Shown piece after piece: positions 44,603-57,186 of a stretch of DNA of 64,000 bases. The stretch lies in NCBI GenBank assembly GCA_003956705.1, contig QZCP01000301.1, forward strand, positions 1 to 64,000. Direction: 5' to 3'. Each line of letters starts with the position of its first letter. Position 1 is the first letter of the stretch. The stretch is from Brevipalpus yothersi (lineage: Eukaryota > Arthropoda > Arachnida > Trombidiformes > Tenuipalpidae). Made by a program: the position numbers and the translations under genes. The notes under the pieces are model-generated. The model was not told the DNA's origin. It saw only the letters and a program-made list of their open reading frames with translations, and made no database searches.

Positions 44603-46097
44603 TTATCGTTTTGATATTTCACTCTCTTCCTCTTCTTCATCAGAAGTCAAGTCGATGACCAAAGGATCGCCTTTATCATTGAGCTGATTTGGGACTCTAA
44701 AAAACGATATATTCAGTTTTCTGTCAATAAGGTGCCCTTCATTGATTTGCTCTGATTCATCGAAGCTTTTCTCAATCTCAGAACGCTCATCTGATGATGA
44801 AAAAGTGAATTGAGGACCTAACTTCGAATTTCTATCAGAAGCCGTGGAATCTTGAGGTACACGAACAATCTCTGTTGTTGGCCGGGAAAATGGTGCGAAA
44901 TCCATACTTTCCACTTCATTCTCTTGATTTGAGGATCCTTTACTGGTAGTTGATGCTTCCAAATAATTATCTTCCTTATCAAAAGATCCATCAGGCACAA
45001 GAACGTTGGAATTTATGCTTTCATCTTGATGCTCTTTATGGTCAGACAGATCAGTATCAAATTCAAACGAATATCTACCTGAGAGTTTTGAAGATCTGCC
45101 CAATTTAGTTTTGTCAACACCACGACTGATGAAATAACCATCGTTTGGAGACCAATTCCGCTTTCGATCTGATAGTTGGATAGATCTTCCATAGATACCT
45201 CGTAGTTTAGCCAGATGAAGATTAACCATTTTGAGAGCAGATTCTGTTTCTTTTCGATTTTTTTGATCTGGTGAGAGGCTCAAAGAACGGCGAATTTGGA
45301 TCAAATCAATAGGTCGAAGATGATAAACACTATTCTTTGGTACCTTGATACTGGAAATGGATAGAAAAATTTTTTTGATTATCTTAAAATCTTAATCTTC
45401 TGTATCGTGAAGCTAGTAGATAGAACAGAATCGAAGCGCTCCTACCTCATTAGAGAGCCAAAATAACGGACCGTAACGAGTTTTGTCTTATAGTAATCAT
45501 AGCTGAGAATTTTAGCGGGAAAAACAGGTGGAAGGTTTGACAATCGTTCCATTTCTTTACTTCCATGTCTGAAGTGTAAGCCTTGTGAGCGATCCACTAT
45601 AACCAATTTATGTCCCCATGGACATGGCTCGATGGATCCTAACGGTTTGCTTAGATAATTGAACACGCAAAAAGGACAAAGATCCATTTCTCGACAATTA
45701 TCAGACACCTTTTGGTAGTAGGAATCGATCAGTTGGGCTTCGACCTCGGGATATTCAGATCTGATCTTATGCCTTATCTTTTTAACATCGAAGAGAAACT
45801 CTTCTGGACAACTGTAAGCATTCCTTATGAACTTAAAATTGATTGTATCAATTAGAGGGGAGATATTCCTTTTATATTCTTCCTCTTTGAACCATTTTTT
45901 CATCAGTCCATCGATTGGCTAGAGGATATCGAGAATTATAAGGTAATTAATGGAAATATTTCTTATGTTAGCTCTTGAAAATGAAGATTAACTATAGATG
46001 ATATTATGATGAATTTCAATGAAAATATAAACAAGCAAAGTAGTTATGCAAGTGGCAATCTGATTTTCGAATTAGAAGAATATTTTGGTGCTAAGGC

Positions 46098-46172
<75 letters not shown>

Positions 46173-46605
46173 CAAATTATGTAAGAAACTCATTCCGAGA
46201 GGGAATTTACTTTACCTGAATTCCAACACCATTATTGAAAATTTTCTTCAAAGTTGAGTTCAGCAACGATTCAGGCATCTTTTCAAACCTCATCCTCCTT
46301 GACATCTCACCAGCAGCAAATGTACAACGTGATTTAGCAATATTCTTACACTCGCGACATTCTTTAATCCAAATGATCTCATCTGAGCACGAACTTGATT
46401 CAAATGTACTCTCAAAATCTTCTTCAATACACGAATGATGAAAACCGATACCACACTTGTCACAGTATGCTTCACTGTCATCTTTAAAACAAACCCAACA
46501 GCAAGTGTTCTGGAGTTTGACGGATAGAGAATGGAATAATTGAAAAAGTAAGCATAATTGATAAAAGAACTATTTTTCAATTTGACTCACCTTTTGATTG
46601 AACAT
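44603..46605 (-). CDS. Array gene C2: PHD/bromo/PWWP-like, type C tail ending in a SIM-like motif
   Basis: Exons 46605-46591 (MFNQK), 46509-46216, 45918-45446, 45350-44603; 509 residues. PHD ligands CWVC, CDKC, H, C, CREC are preserved, with an additional Cys before the first (TCCW). Exon 3 has CPEEFLFDVKKIRH, CPFC...CPWGH and PPVFPAKILSYD. Exon 4 starts IKVPKNSVYHLRPIDL. The tail is acidic and Ser-rich and stops 12 residues after VIDLTSDEEEEE, with no LDLS motif. Intron 2 contains the GA microsatellite at 46101. A DR1 element lies 330 bp upstream. It is the intact equivalent of C1. Confidence 0.8.
46101..46169. repeat. (GA)n microsatellite in intron 2 of C2
   Basis: A 69-base GA tract with a single interruption (aaa). 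C3 has a similar tract at the same intron position, while C1 has only about ten bases. Confidence 0.95.
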
Positions 46606-46934
46606 CTCTAATGCTGAAACAATTGGTTGTATTATGACAAGAAGGAGGTACAATTCTTGGTTTTTACAACTGTAAAACTGTTAAAAGAACTCTAAGAACG
46701 TTTTCAATCCGAACTGGAGTGTAAATTGTGTAGTGTAAGTTTTGAGAGCAAGTGAACAAATTCTTTTGGGAAAAAACTCACACAGTTACTTGCTAGCGAC
46801 AGTCAAGTCGGAAAAGTGGCAAATTTCTGTGAAAAGAGATTATCTTCTAAATCTAGTTCTTCGAATATTTTAATGACCAATTGCCGGCCTTCAGCTAGAG
46901 CTCCTCCTTTTCGGCTTCGGAGAGACTCGCTAGC

Positions 46935-46947
46935 TGACCTTTGACCT
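46935..46947. promoter_or_regulatory. DR1 element upstream of C2
   Basis: TGACCTTTGACCT, identical to the site before C1, 330 bp upstream of the C2 start and within a conserved stretch of about 60 bases (ctcgctag... to ...gctacaac). Confidence 0.6.
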
Positions 46948-47419
46948 GCGCTAGAACATAGTTCGCTAAGTAGCAAGTGGTAGCTACAACTAGACGACTC
47001 TGTAGAATTACAAGCTATACACTCATGATTAAGTGGAGGAGTACTTCAATGTGTTCGTGTTGAGCGATGTTTTTCCTCGCGATCATAATAAAAATCTGGA
47101 GCCTGTGGAAGGAAATTGTTACTCAAACAAGTACACGCTTCTGATACTTTTTATTGCTTGAGTAAGAGGAAAAAATTACTAGAAAAAGTATCGATTATTT
47201 GCATGTGGTTATTGCCGAAGTTTCAAAGGAAGCGAAGGGAACTGAAGAAAATCACTATTCAAATCTTGTTTACTCTTCAAAAATTCATTAGAAAATAAAT
47301 TCTTTTACCACCAATTTCAGAAGTACTTCAAATAGTTTTGTAATGATGATGAATTTTTGATGATGCCAATAGAATGCCACTAGATGAGAGTTGGTAGAGA
47401 AATCATTAGAATAACTTCA

Positions 47420-47860
47420 TCCATGATACTGATCATCTCTGATGAACTCAAATTTTACTTTATCAGAGAATAAATTCGAATTAGGAAAAAGTAGCTAGTT
47501 TTTCTCTCGAAAAAACAAGGTTTCACATAGAGCGAACAAAAATTTTATATCAGTGAACAGATTTGAGCCTAAAGAGGTCAAGCTCTAATCATTGTTGCGA
47601 ATAGATGAACAGGGGTTGATTTCGGACAAAAGGGGATTTCTTTTGAATGAACAAATCACCTCTGGTCATCTAACATACTGATTGTCCACTCTTTCGGAAG
47701 AGCTGTTATCTTTTCTGCGAAAAGTGTTCATCTCTCCGAAAGGTGAAGTTCCATCCTTGACATCAAGCTGTAGGGTCATTTACTTTTCGGCATTCTTGTT
47801 CATTCTTTTGAAAATTTGTTTCTTCAAAAGAAGATCAATGCCTTAAAGCTAAACACTAAC
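47420..47860 (-). repeat. Inverted copy of the dispersed upstream block
   Basis: Reading the reverse strand gives the same order as 50985-51330: gaatgaacaag, gagcttgatg, ggagaggtgaac, the gtccgaaatcaac stretch, then caaggttttt-type sequence. All other copies are on the plus strand. Confidence 0.7.
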
Positions 47861-48442
47861 ATTTTATATTTAAGAGAGAAGTTAAATTTCTACTCAAACT
47901 GGGAAACAATATCACTGTGATCTGAAAGATCAAAGCATGAATCTTTTAACGATAATTCTTTAGTAGAAATATTTTCACCTAAATACCACAACAAATTGAA
48001 GCTAACACCAAACAGATATTGCCGTTGTGTTGAGATAAACGTCATTCATATCTAAACATCAAGAATTGCAATTTTAGAATTCGATAGAATGCTTTTAAAG
48101 AATTGGCTTCATTCAACAAGAGTGAAAAAAATATCTGCTCCCTGACGGATGCCACCGAAAGAGAAATATCTTGTTAGATTTTCTCGATTCGAATGAATTC
48201 TTTAAAGGAAAATTTGAGTCATCAGAGATGATCTGATCATGGGAGGTTATTTTATCTGTAATTTGAAGGGCCTCAAGATTATAATTATAATATACAAATA
48301 GATATAATTTTCATATGAGTGAAAATTTTTTTTGATAGCTTATAAATTAATTAAAAATGGTACATAAAGTTGAGATGAGATAAATTTTAGAGTCAAAACA
48401 AGTGTTGAGACAATTGAACGCACTCTTAGCCTTAGCATTGCT

Positions 48443-50489
48443 TTAATTAGATTGTAGACTGAGATCTAGAGGCTCCTCTTGTAAATCATCAAAGGTTGTT
48501 TTCAGGCTAGCTTTTGGACGCTTCGGATCAATCTGATAGCTTTTATCCGAACAAATCTTTGGAGGATCTTTCCTCTTCCTCAAATCTAGGGCACTGACGA
48601 TAACAGATGGACGATTCACTCTGATCTCTGGCAGGAACTTTGATACTTCATCTTCTCCATCGTCTTGGGTCAGATCAATTAAAATCGGAGAGGTTTCAGA
48701 AGTGCTTTGATTGATCAGTATGAAGATATTGGGTTTGATTTCATTAGTATCAGTCATCTCGATTGTCGGAACCTCTTCAAAGCTATTATCAATCTGTACA
48801 CGCTTATCCGGAGACGAGAAGGTAACTGGTGGATACGACTCCTGATTTTCCTCAGGAATTATGATGTCTGGGGTGCAAGATACCATCTCCACCATAGCAG
48901 TATCTGTAATCTCTACCTCTGGAATATCTGTGATTTCTACAAACGATTGAGGAGATGGAACCATATCCATCCTCTCCGATATATTTTCCTGATCAGCTAG
49001 ATTCTCAGAAGATGGAGTGTTAATGTGATGAGCTTCGATATTATTCTCTTGGCAACTCAGAGATTTGCTGACATGTTGAACATTGAGATCGATTTCTTCG
49101 TCATAGGCGCCTTCATCAGGTTCAGATTCGCGCGTAGGTCCCTTCGATGATCCTGGAGGCATTTTGAACATGCTAATATCACGTTCACGAGAGTAAAAAT
49201 AACCATCTTTTAAATGCCACAGTCGCTTACGATCAGCGAAGAGGGAAGAATCCCCATAAACCCTCCTCAATTTCATCAGATGAAACTCCACCATCTTGAG
49301 AGAATTCTCAAGTTCTTTACGAGCTCCGATCACTGGCAAGAAAGGTGTCAAACGGCGAAGTTGAGCGATATCAGCAGAGCGTAGAAGATAAACACAACTT
49401 TTTGGTACTCTAATACTGAGAAGGAAATATGAGAGATTGTTATTATTGGTAACAAATATCATCAGAACAATCTTACCTCATTAAAGAACCGAAGTGTCGA
49501 ACTACAATCGACTTGTCGAAGTTCTCGATGCGCAAAAATTTGGCTGGAAAAACAGGAGGAAGATTTTCCAAACTTTTAACATCTCGATTTCCATGCTTGA
49601 AGTGTAGACCCTGTGAAAGATCTACGAGAACCAGTCTGTGTCCCCATGGACATAGTTCGATAGATCCATTTGATCTAGTTAGATAATTTGAGACACAATA
49701 GGGACAAATATCCATTTCTCGGCAGTTTTCCTGAATTTTCTCGGTGTATGAATCGACAAGGTGGAAATCAACCTCAGGGTGCTGATTCATGTGAGACTTC
49801 ACCATGTGCCTTATTTTTTTAATATCGAAGAGAAATTCCCCAGAACAAGTGTAGGCATTCATCAGTAATTTTGAATTGATTGTATCGATGATAGGAGAGA
49901 TATTCTTCTCGAATCGTTCGTTTTTGAGCCATGTCTTCATCATTTCATCGAAAGGCTAAAATGAACAAAGAACAATAATTGTTATTATATCTTCTCTGCT
50001 CTCAATCCAGATATGTTTGTCCTGAGAATTCTCTCATGTGATTTCAATGCTCTCAATATGAGATGCAAATGAAAAATTCTATGATACTAGAAAGCGAAAG
50101 TTTCACTTTACCTGAATTCCAATTCCCTTGGTGAAAATCATTCCCAATATCGAGTTCAGTAGCTGCTCCGGTAATCGTTTGAACTTCACCAGTTGTTTCT
50201 CCATGTATAACTTTCGTGATTTTGTCTTTTTTAGGCACTCTCCACAGTCTTTGATGTATATATTTTCATCTCGGTATGAGGCTGAATCGCAAATTTCTTG
50301 GAAATTGTCTCCTAAGCATTCAAGATGAAAGCCTATTTCACATTTTGAACAAAAAGCTTCACTTCCATCCTCATAGCAGACCCAACAGTATGAGTTCTGT
50401 AACCAAATGGAAGCATAAAGAAAGAGCCGATCAGTTATAGTTCTAAAGAGAAAGGAAATTCTTCATGGACATACCTCGATATCGGTCAT
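48443..50489 (-). CDS. Array gene D3: PHD/bromo/PWWP-like, type D tail with SIM-like and PLDLS motifs
   Basis: Exons 50489-50475 (MTDIE), 50396-50112, 49955-49477, 49415-48443; 583 residues. PHD ligands CWVC, CSKC, H, C, CGEC; exon 2 is two codons shorter than in D4. CSGEFLFDIKKIRH stands where a bromodomain carries its acetyl-lysine-binding Asn, replaced here by Met after His. Knuckle CPYC...CPWGH is at residues about 184-206. In the tail, PILIDLTQDDGEDE (about 503-516) is SUMO-interaction-like, ALDLRKR follows at about 535, and the protein ends EEPLDLSLQSN, matching the PxDLS CtBP-binding consensus in the C-terminal position known from adenovirus E1A. Best single representative of type D. 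Confidence 0.8.
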
Positions 50490-51655
50490 TATAGGCAATT
50501 TTAAGCAATTTTTTCACTTATAGCAGAAAATGGCTCCAAGTTTTTAATATGATTAAATCTCCAAATTTTTAAAGGCGCAAAACACTATGGGAAAATTAAA
50601 GACGATTCTGTTTGGTGGTAACGAGTGAAAATGAGAGGAAACGATTCAATTCGATTTTTTGGCAGAAACAAATAAAAGATGACACAGTATGGAGTAAACT
50701 CGAGTAATTTGATGGCAAAGTAGCGATCAGTTGAAATATGCACAAACGCTGCTTCAAAATTGATCTCCAATATACGACCGGAAGATGTTTATAACTGAGG
50801 ACCTTATCACTCTCTACTCCTCTCTCTCGCTCCCTCTCTCTTTCTCACTCATTCTCTTTGAGATAGTCCCATGTTGGACAGGGAGGTGATTTGGTCTCTC
50901 ACTTTTCTAGGAATACATTCGGTCATTTTCGAATGAAGAAACGAAGTTATAGATATAGCTATGGAATGAACAAGATAAGCAGAATAGTGAATGACCCTGG
51001 AGCTTGATGGTAAAGATAAAACCTTTAGGTTCGGAGAGGTGAACACTTTTCGCAGAAGAGATAACAGCTCTTCCGAGAAATTGGACAATCAGTATGTTAG
51101 ATGGATCAGAGGTAATTTGTTAAATCGAAAGAAATTCTCTTTCGTCCGAAATCAACTTCTGTTCATCTAATCGCAACAATGATTAGAGCTTGACCTTTCC
51201 GGCTCGAATCCGTTTACTGTTACAAAATTTTTGTTCACTCTAGGTAAAACCTTGTTTTTTCGAAAGAAAATCTAGTTACTTTTTTCCAATTTGAATTTAT
51301 TGTTTGATAAAGGAAAGATTAAGTTCATCAAAGATAATCTGATTGTGATAGATTATTCAATCTGTAATTTCAAGGGCCTCAAGATCATAATTTGAATATA
51401 CAATTGGATATATTTTCGAAATTAGTGAAGATTTTTTGGATAGCTTGTAAATTGATTTAAAATGGTACATAAAGTTGAAATGGGATAAATCCCGCAGTCA
51501 AAGCAAGTGTTCAGATAATTAAACACACTATCATTTCTCGGACTAAGGAAAAAGGAAGATTTTTTACTCTTACTCAAAATCATGGAGTAGCCTTAGACCT
51601 AGAATTTTTTAGGTTCGAACGATTCTTTGGGGCCCAACATTAGCCTAATAATTGC
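50490..51655. other. Upstream of D3 plus D-type 3' flank
   Basis: D-type upstream module (about 50571-50730) and dispersed block (about 50985-51330), then a D-type 3' flank leading to the D relic. No gene. Confidence 0.55.
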
Positions 51656-51750
51656 TTTAATTGGATTGTAGACTGAGATTTAAATGCTTCTCTTGTAGAT
51701 CATCAAGGGTTGGTTTCAGGTTGGCTTCTACACGATTTCTGATTAAATTT
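51656..51750 (-). pseudogene. 3' end relic of a type D gene fused behind C3
   Basis: The minus strand reads EANLKPTLDDLQE and ends HLNLSLQSN, a decayed form of the D C-terminus (PLDLS changed to HLNLS). The rest of the gene is missing. Just upstream the sequence becomes C-type 3' flank, with the junction at about 51750. Confidence 0.8.
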
Positions 51751-51809
51751 GTTGAAATACATGAGGTACAATCAGCTTTCCATCGGAGATCAGTTAGTCC
51801 AGCATTCTC

Positions 51810-53305
51810 CTATTGTTTTGATACTTCACTTTCTTCCTCTTCTTCATCAAGAGTCAAGTCGATGATCACAGGGCCGCTTTTATCAACAAGCTGACTTGGG
51901 ACTTTGAAAAGCGTTATATCCGGTTTCCTGTCAACAGAGTGCCCTTCTTCGATTTGTTCTGATTCATCGAAGCTTTTCTCAATCTCAGAACGCTCATCTG
52001 ATGATGAGAAAGTGAGTTTAGGACTTAGCTCCAAATTTCCATCAGAAGCCGTGGAATCTTGAGGTACACGAACAATTTCTGTTGTTGGCCGGGAAAATGG
52101 TGCGAAATCCATACTTTCCATTTCATTTTCTTGATTTGAGGAGCCTTTACTGGTAGCTAATGTTTCCAAATAATTATCTCCCTTATCAAAAGATCTATCA
52201 GGCTCGAGAACGTTGGAACTTATGCTCTCATCTTGATGCTCTCTATCATCAAACAGATCAGTGTCAGATCCAAACGGATATCCATTTGAGAGTTTTGAAG
52301 AGCTGCCCAATTTAGTCTTGTCAACACCACGACTGATAAAATACCCATCGTTTGGAGACCAATTCCGCTTTTGATCTGATAGTTGGATAGATCTTCCATA
52401 GATACCTCGTAGTTTAACCAGATGAAGATTAACCATCTTGAGAGCAGATTCTATTTCTTTTCGATTTCCTTGATCTGGTGAGAGGCTCAAAGAACGGCGA
52501 ATTTGGATCAAATCAATGGGTCGAAGATGATAAACACTATTCTTTGGTACCTTGATACTGAAAATGATTAACGAAATTCTATAAACTCTAAGTTTTCTTT
52601 GGTATCGTGAAGCTAGTAAAGAGAACAAAATCGAAGTGCTACTACCTCATCAAAGAGCCAAAATGACGGACCGTAACGAGCTGTGTCTTATGGTAATCAT
52701 AGCTGAGAATTTTAGCGGGAAAAACTGGTGGAAGGTTTGACAATCGTTCCATTTCTTTACCATGCTTGAAGTGTAAGCCTTGTGAGCGATCCACTATAAC
52801 CAATTTATGTCCCCATGGACATGGCTCGATGGATCCTAACGGTTTGCTTAGATAATTGAATACGCAGAAAGGACAAAGATCCATTTCTCGACAATTATTA
52901 GACACCTTTTGGTAAAAGGAATCGATCAGTTGGGCTTCGACCTCGGGATATTCAGATCTGATTTTGTGCCTTATCTTTTTGACATCGAAGAGAAACTCTT
53001 CTGGACAACTGTAAGCATTTCTTATGAACTTAAAATTGATTGTATCAATTAGAGGGGAGATGTTCTTCTTATATTCTTCTTCCTTGAACCATCTTTTCAT
53101 CAGTCTATCGATGGGCTAGAGAATATTGAGAATTATAGGGTAATTAATGAAAAGATTTCTTATGTTAGCACCTGAAAATGAAGATATACTATAGATGATA
53201 TTGTGATGAATTTCAATGAAAATATAAGCAAGCAAAGTAGTTATGCAAGTGGCAATCTGATTTTCGAATTAAAAGAAAATTTTGGAGCTAAGGAATAGAT
53301 AGATA

Positions 53306-53377
<72 letters not shown>

Positions 53378-53812
53378 CCATCTATACAAGAAACAGATTT
53401 CAGAAAGGAATTAACTTTACCTGAATTCCAACACCATTATTGAAAATTCTCTTCAAAGTTGAGTTTAGCAACGATTCAGGCATTTTTTTGAACTTCACTT
53501 TTGACTTGTCACTACCAGCAAATGTACCGCGTGGTTTAGCAATATTCTTACACTCGCGACATTCTCTAATCCAAATGATCTCTTCTGAGCCCGAACTTGA
53601 TTCAAATGTATCTTCAAAATCTTTTTCGATACACCTAAGATGAAAACCGATTCCACACTTGTAGCAGTATGCTTCACTATCATCTTTAAAACAAGCCCAA
53701 CAGTAGGTGTTCTAGAGTTTAATGGATAGAGAGTGGAATAATTGAAAAAGTACCATAATCATAATCGAACGAAAAACTATTTTTCAATTTGACTCACCTT
53801 TTGATTGAACAT
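51810..53812 (-). CDS. Array gene C3: PHD/bromo/PWWP-like, type C tail with SIM-like motif
   Basis: Exons 53812-53798, 53711-53421, 53115-52646, 52557-51810; 507 residues. Exon 4 has the same length as in C2 (748 bp). CPEEFLFDVKKIRH, CPFC...CPWGH and PPVFPAKILSYD are present. The tail ends with PVIIDLTLDEEEEESE and SKQ. Its 3' flank is not that of C1/C2 but a D-gene remnant, so its poly(A) region has been exchanged. Intron 2 contains the GA microsatellite at 53308. DR1 lies 292 bp upstream. The exon 2 acceptor is CTCTAG. Confidence 0.8.
53308..53374. repeat. (GA)n microsatellite in intron 2 of C3
   Basis: A 67-base pure GA tract at the intron position that is also expanded in C2. Confidence 0.95.
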
Positions 53813-55409
53813 CTCTAATGTTGAATAAATTGGTTGTACTATGACCAGAAGGAGGTATAATTCACGATTATGAAACTGTTAAAAGAACACCAAGAACGTT
53901 TTCAATCCGAACTGATGTAAGTTTTGAGAGCAAGTGAACAAATTCTTTAGGAAAAAACTCCCTCAGTCACTTGCTAGAGGCAGTCAAGTCAGAAAAGTGG
54001 CAACTTTTTGTGAAAAGTACTAATCTTGTAAGCCTAGTTCTTTTAATGTTCCAATGACCAATAGCGGACATTCTGCTAGAGATCTTCGGAGAGACTCGCT
54101 AGCTGACCTTTGACCTGCGCTAGAACATAGTTCGCTAAGTAGCAAGTGGTAGCTACAACTAAACGGTCCTGTTGAATTACAAGCTATACACACTCATGGT
54201 TAAGTATGTGGAGGAATCCTTCAATGTTTCCGTGTTGAGCGATGTTTTTCCTCGCGGTGGTCATAAAAATCTGAAGCCTGTGGAAGGAAATAGTTACTCG
54301 AACAAGTACTACTCTTCTGAAACTTTTTATTGCTTGAGTAGGAGGAAAAAATTACTAGAAAAAGTATTGATTATGTACATGTGGTTATTGCTGTAGTTTC
54401 AAAGAAAGCGAACGGAAACTGAAAGAATTTCCATTCAAATCTTGTTTACTCTTCGAAAAACTAATTAGTAAATCAATTTTTCTCCCAACAAGAGATCATC
54501 TCCCACCAATTTCAGAGGAACATCAAATAGTTTTGCCGTGTAATGATGCCAATTGAATACTTCTATAGAATTGGCGGATGTATCTTTAGAATGCCAATTC
54601 ATACAGTTAACAGTTAATAAAGCTAAACAGTAACCTTTCATATTCAAGAGAGAAGTTTAATTTTTACTCAAAATGGGAATCAATATCAGTGTAATCTGAT
54701 AAGTCAAAGCATGAATCTTTTGACAATAATTCTCTAGTAGAAATTTTTTCACTTAAGCACTATACATGTAACTAATTGGAGTTAACCCTTAACAGATATT
54801 GCCGCTGTGTTGAGATGAGCTCCATCCATGTCTCAACATCAAGAATACTATGCTCTTTGTAGAAAACTTTTTTAAGAATTGGCTTCATTCAAATCAATAC
54901 AGCTCTCTCTCGAAAATTTAGTTACCTTTTCCAACTCGAATTTATTCTTCGATAAAGGGAAGATTGAGTTCCTCAGAGATGATCTGATTATGGAAGGCTA
55001 TTTAATCTGTAATTCCAAGGGCCTCAAAATTATGATAAGAATATACAATACAATTTAGAAATGAGTGAAAATTTTTTTTGATAGCTTGTAAATTAATTAA
55101 AAATGGTATATGAAGTAAAAATGAGATGTAGATTCATCTCTCTTTCCAAGTTTCTTGCTAAAAAGTTATTTCATTAGCTAATACAGGATATCAAACTTAT
55201 TTTTAGTGGACTAAAAGCAAGTTGCAAAATCATTCTCTAGGAAACTCCATCAATGAACTGATAATACCCATTACTCAGCTTTAAGTTTTGTTCTAATTAA
55301 AGATGATACTTTGTTAATCACTCCTGCGCGAGAGTTCTGATCAATATTCGGGACGCAATCTTAGAAAATAGTGCAATCAGCTTCAGTGATTAGTTTGTCC
55401 AGCATCCTC
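53813..55409. other. Upstream of C3 and 3' flank of C4
   Basis: DR1 element at 54104-54116. From about 54600 to 55120 the sequence is D-type 3' flank, but no D coding exon follows. This suggests that a D gene once present between C3 and C4 was lost. Confidence 0.5.
54104..54116. promoter_or_regulatory. DR1 element upstream of C3
   Basis: TGACCTTTGACCT in the same conserved context as before C1 and C2, 292 bp from the start codon. Confidence 0.6.
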
Positions 55410-57186
55410 CTATTGTTTTGATACTTCATTTTCTTCCTCTTCTTCATCAATAGTCAAGTCGATGATAACAGGGTCACCTGTATCAACAAGCTGACTTGGG
55501 ACTTTGAAAAGCGATATATCCGGTTTCCTGTCAACAGAGTGCCCTTCTTCGATTTGTTCTGATTCATCGAAGCTTTTCTCAATCTCAGAACGCTCATCTG
55601 ATGCAAAAGTGAGTTGAGGACTTAGCTCTGAATTTCCATCAGAAGCCGCGGGATCTTGAGGTACACGAACAATCTCTGTTGTTGGCCGGGAAAATGGTGC
55701 GAAATCCATACTTTCCATTTCATTTTCTTGATTCGAGGAGCCTTTACTGGGAGTTGATGTTTCCAAATAATTATCTTCTTTATCAAAAGATCCATCAGGC
55801 TCGAAAACATTGGAACTTATGCTTCGATCTTGATGCTCTGGGTCACCAAACGGACTGTTATCAGATTCATATGAATATCCATCGGAATATCTCGAAGCAG
55901 TCATCGATTTAGTTTTGTCAACACCACGACTGATGAAATAACCATCTTTTGGAAGCCAATTTCGCCTTTTATCTGATAGTTGGATAGATCTCCCATAGAT
56001 ACCTCGCAGTTTTGCTAGATGAAGATTAACCATCTTGAGAGCAGATTCTGTTTCTTTTCGATTTTTTTGATCTGGGGAGATGCTCAAAGAACGGCGAATT
56101 TGAATCAAATCAACAGTTCGAAGAAGATAAACACTATTCCTTGGTACCTGAATACTGAAAAGGATTGGAGAAATCTTATTAATAATCTTATGATTTCTTT
56201 TAGTATCGTGAAGTTAGAAAAAGAACAGTATCGAAGTGTACCTACCTCATCAAAGAGCCAAAATGACGAACCGTAACTAGATCTGTTTTATGATAATCAT
56301 AGCTGAGAACTTTGGCGGGAAAAACAGGTGGAAGGTTTGCCAGTCTGTTCATTTCTTTACTTCCATGTCTGAAGTGTAAACCTTGTGAGATATCTATCAG
56401 CACCAGCTTGTGTCCCCATGGACAAGGTTCGATAGATCCTAATGTTTTGTTGAGGTGATTAAACACACAATAAGGACACAAATCCATTTCTTGACAATTT
56501 TCACGAACTTTTTTGAGGTAAGAATCGATTATTCGACCTTCTATCTCAGGATATTCAGACTTGATCTTGTGTTTTATTTTTTTCACATCGAAAAGAAATT
56601 CTTTTGAGCAACTGTAACCATTCCTTATGAGTTTAAAATTTACCGCATCGATTAAAGGTGCGACGTTTCTTTTGAATTCTCCATCTTCGAAGTATCTTTT
56701 CAGTATTCCTTCGATGGGCTGAAAATTTGAGAAAAATTCATCAAGAAGTAGAGATTCTGATTCATGAATGAATATATTGATAAGGAAATGATTCGCTTTA
56801 CCTGAATTCCAATACCATTATTGAATATTCTCTTCAAAGTAGTGTTCAGCAAAGACTCAGGCACCTTTTTGAACCTTATATTATTTTTGTCATTACAATC
56901 ATATAAATTGCGTGATTTGACGATATTCTGACACTCGCGACACTCTTTAATCCAGATGACTTCATCTGAGCACGAAGTTGATTCGTGTGTCTGCTCGAAA
57001 TCCTCTTCAACACATCCAAGATGAAAGCCGACTCCACACTTAAAGCAATACGCTTCACTACCATCTTTATAACAAGCCCAACAGTATGTGTTCTTTGGAT
57101 ACATGAAAAAATAGCGAAAAAATCACTCTTAACATATCAAAGTATCGTTTCTAAGTGCAATATGAACTCACCCTTTGACTGAACAT
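55410..57186 (-). CDS. Array gene C4: PHD/bromo/PWWP-like, type C tail with SIM-like motif
   Basis: Exons 57186-57172 (MFSQR), 57092-56802, 56718-56246, 56154-55410; 507 residues. PHD ligands CWAC, CFKC, H, C, CREC. It is the most diverged type C gene: the bromo-like motif is CSKEFLFDVKKIKH, with Ser for Pro, and the knuckle is CPYC...CPWGH. The acceptor before exon 2 is CAAAG, weaker than elsewhere, and an in-frame ATG (MYPK) just upstream of it could serve as an alternative start with intron 1 retained. The tail ends PVIIDLTIDEEEEE and SKQ. Confidence 0.75.

Larger units (their letters stand above)
46606..48442. other. Upstream of C2 and 3' flank of D3, with an inverted block
   Basis: DR1 element at 46935-46947. 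About 47420-47860 is the dispersed block in reverse orientation relative to its other copies, with normal-orientation sequence resuming at about 47855. The rest is the usual D 3' flank. No gene. Confidence 0.6.

Noticed and set aside
46101..46169. CRISPR or satellite array
   Set aside because: It is a simple GA microsatellite in an intron, with no spacer-repeat pattern.
56700..57104. C4 as a gene starting at an ATG inside intron 1 (MYPK...)
   Set aside because: A normal first exon with donor exists at 57172-57186, as in C1-C3. The internal ATG remains only a possible alternative start.
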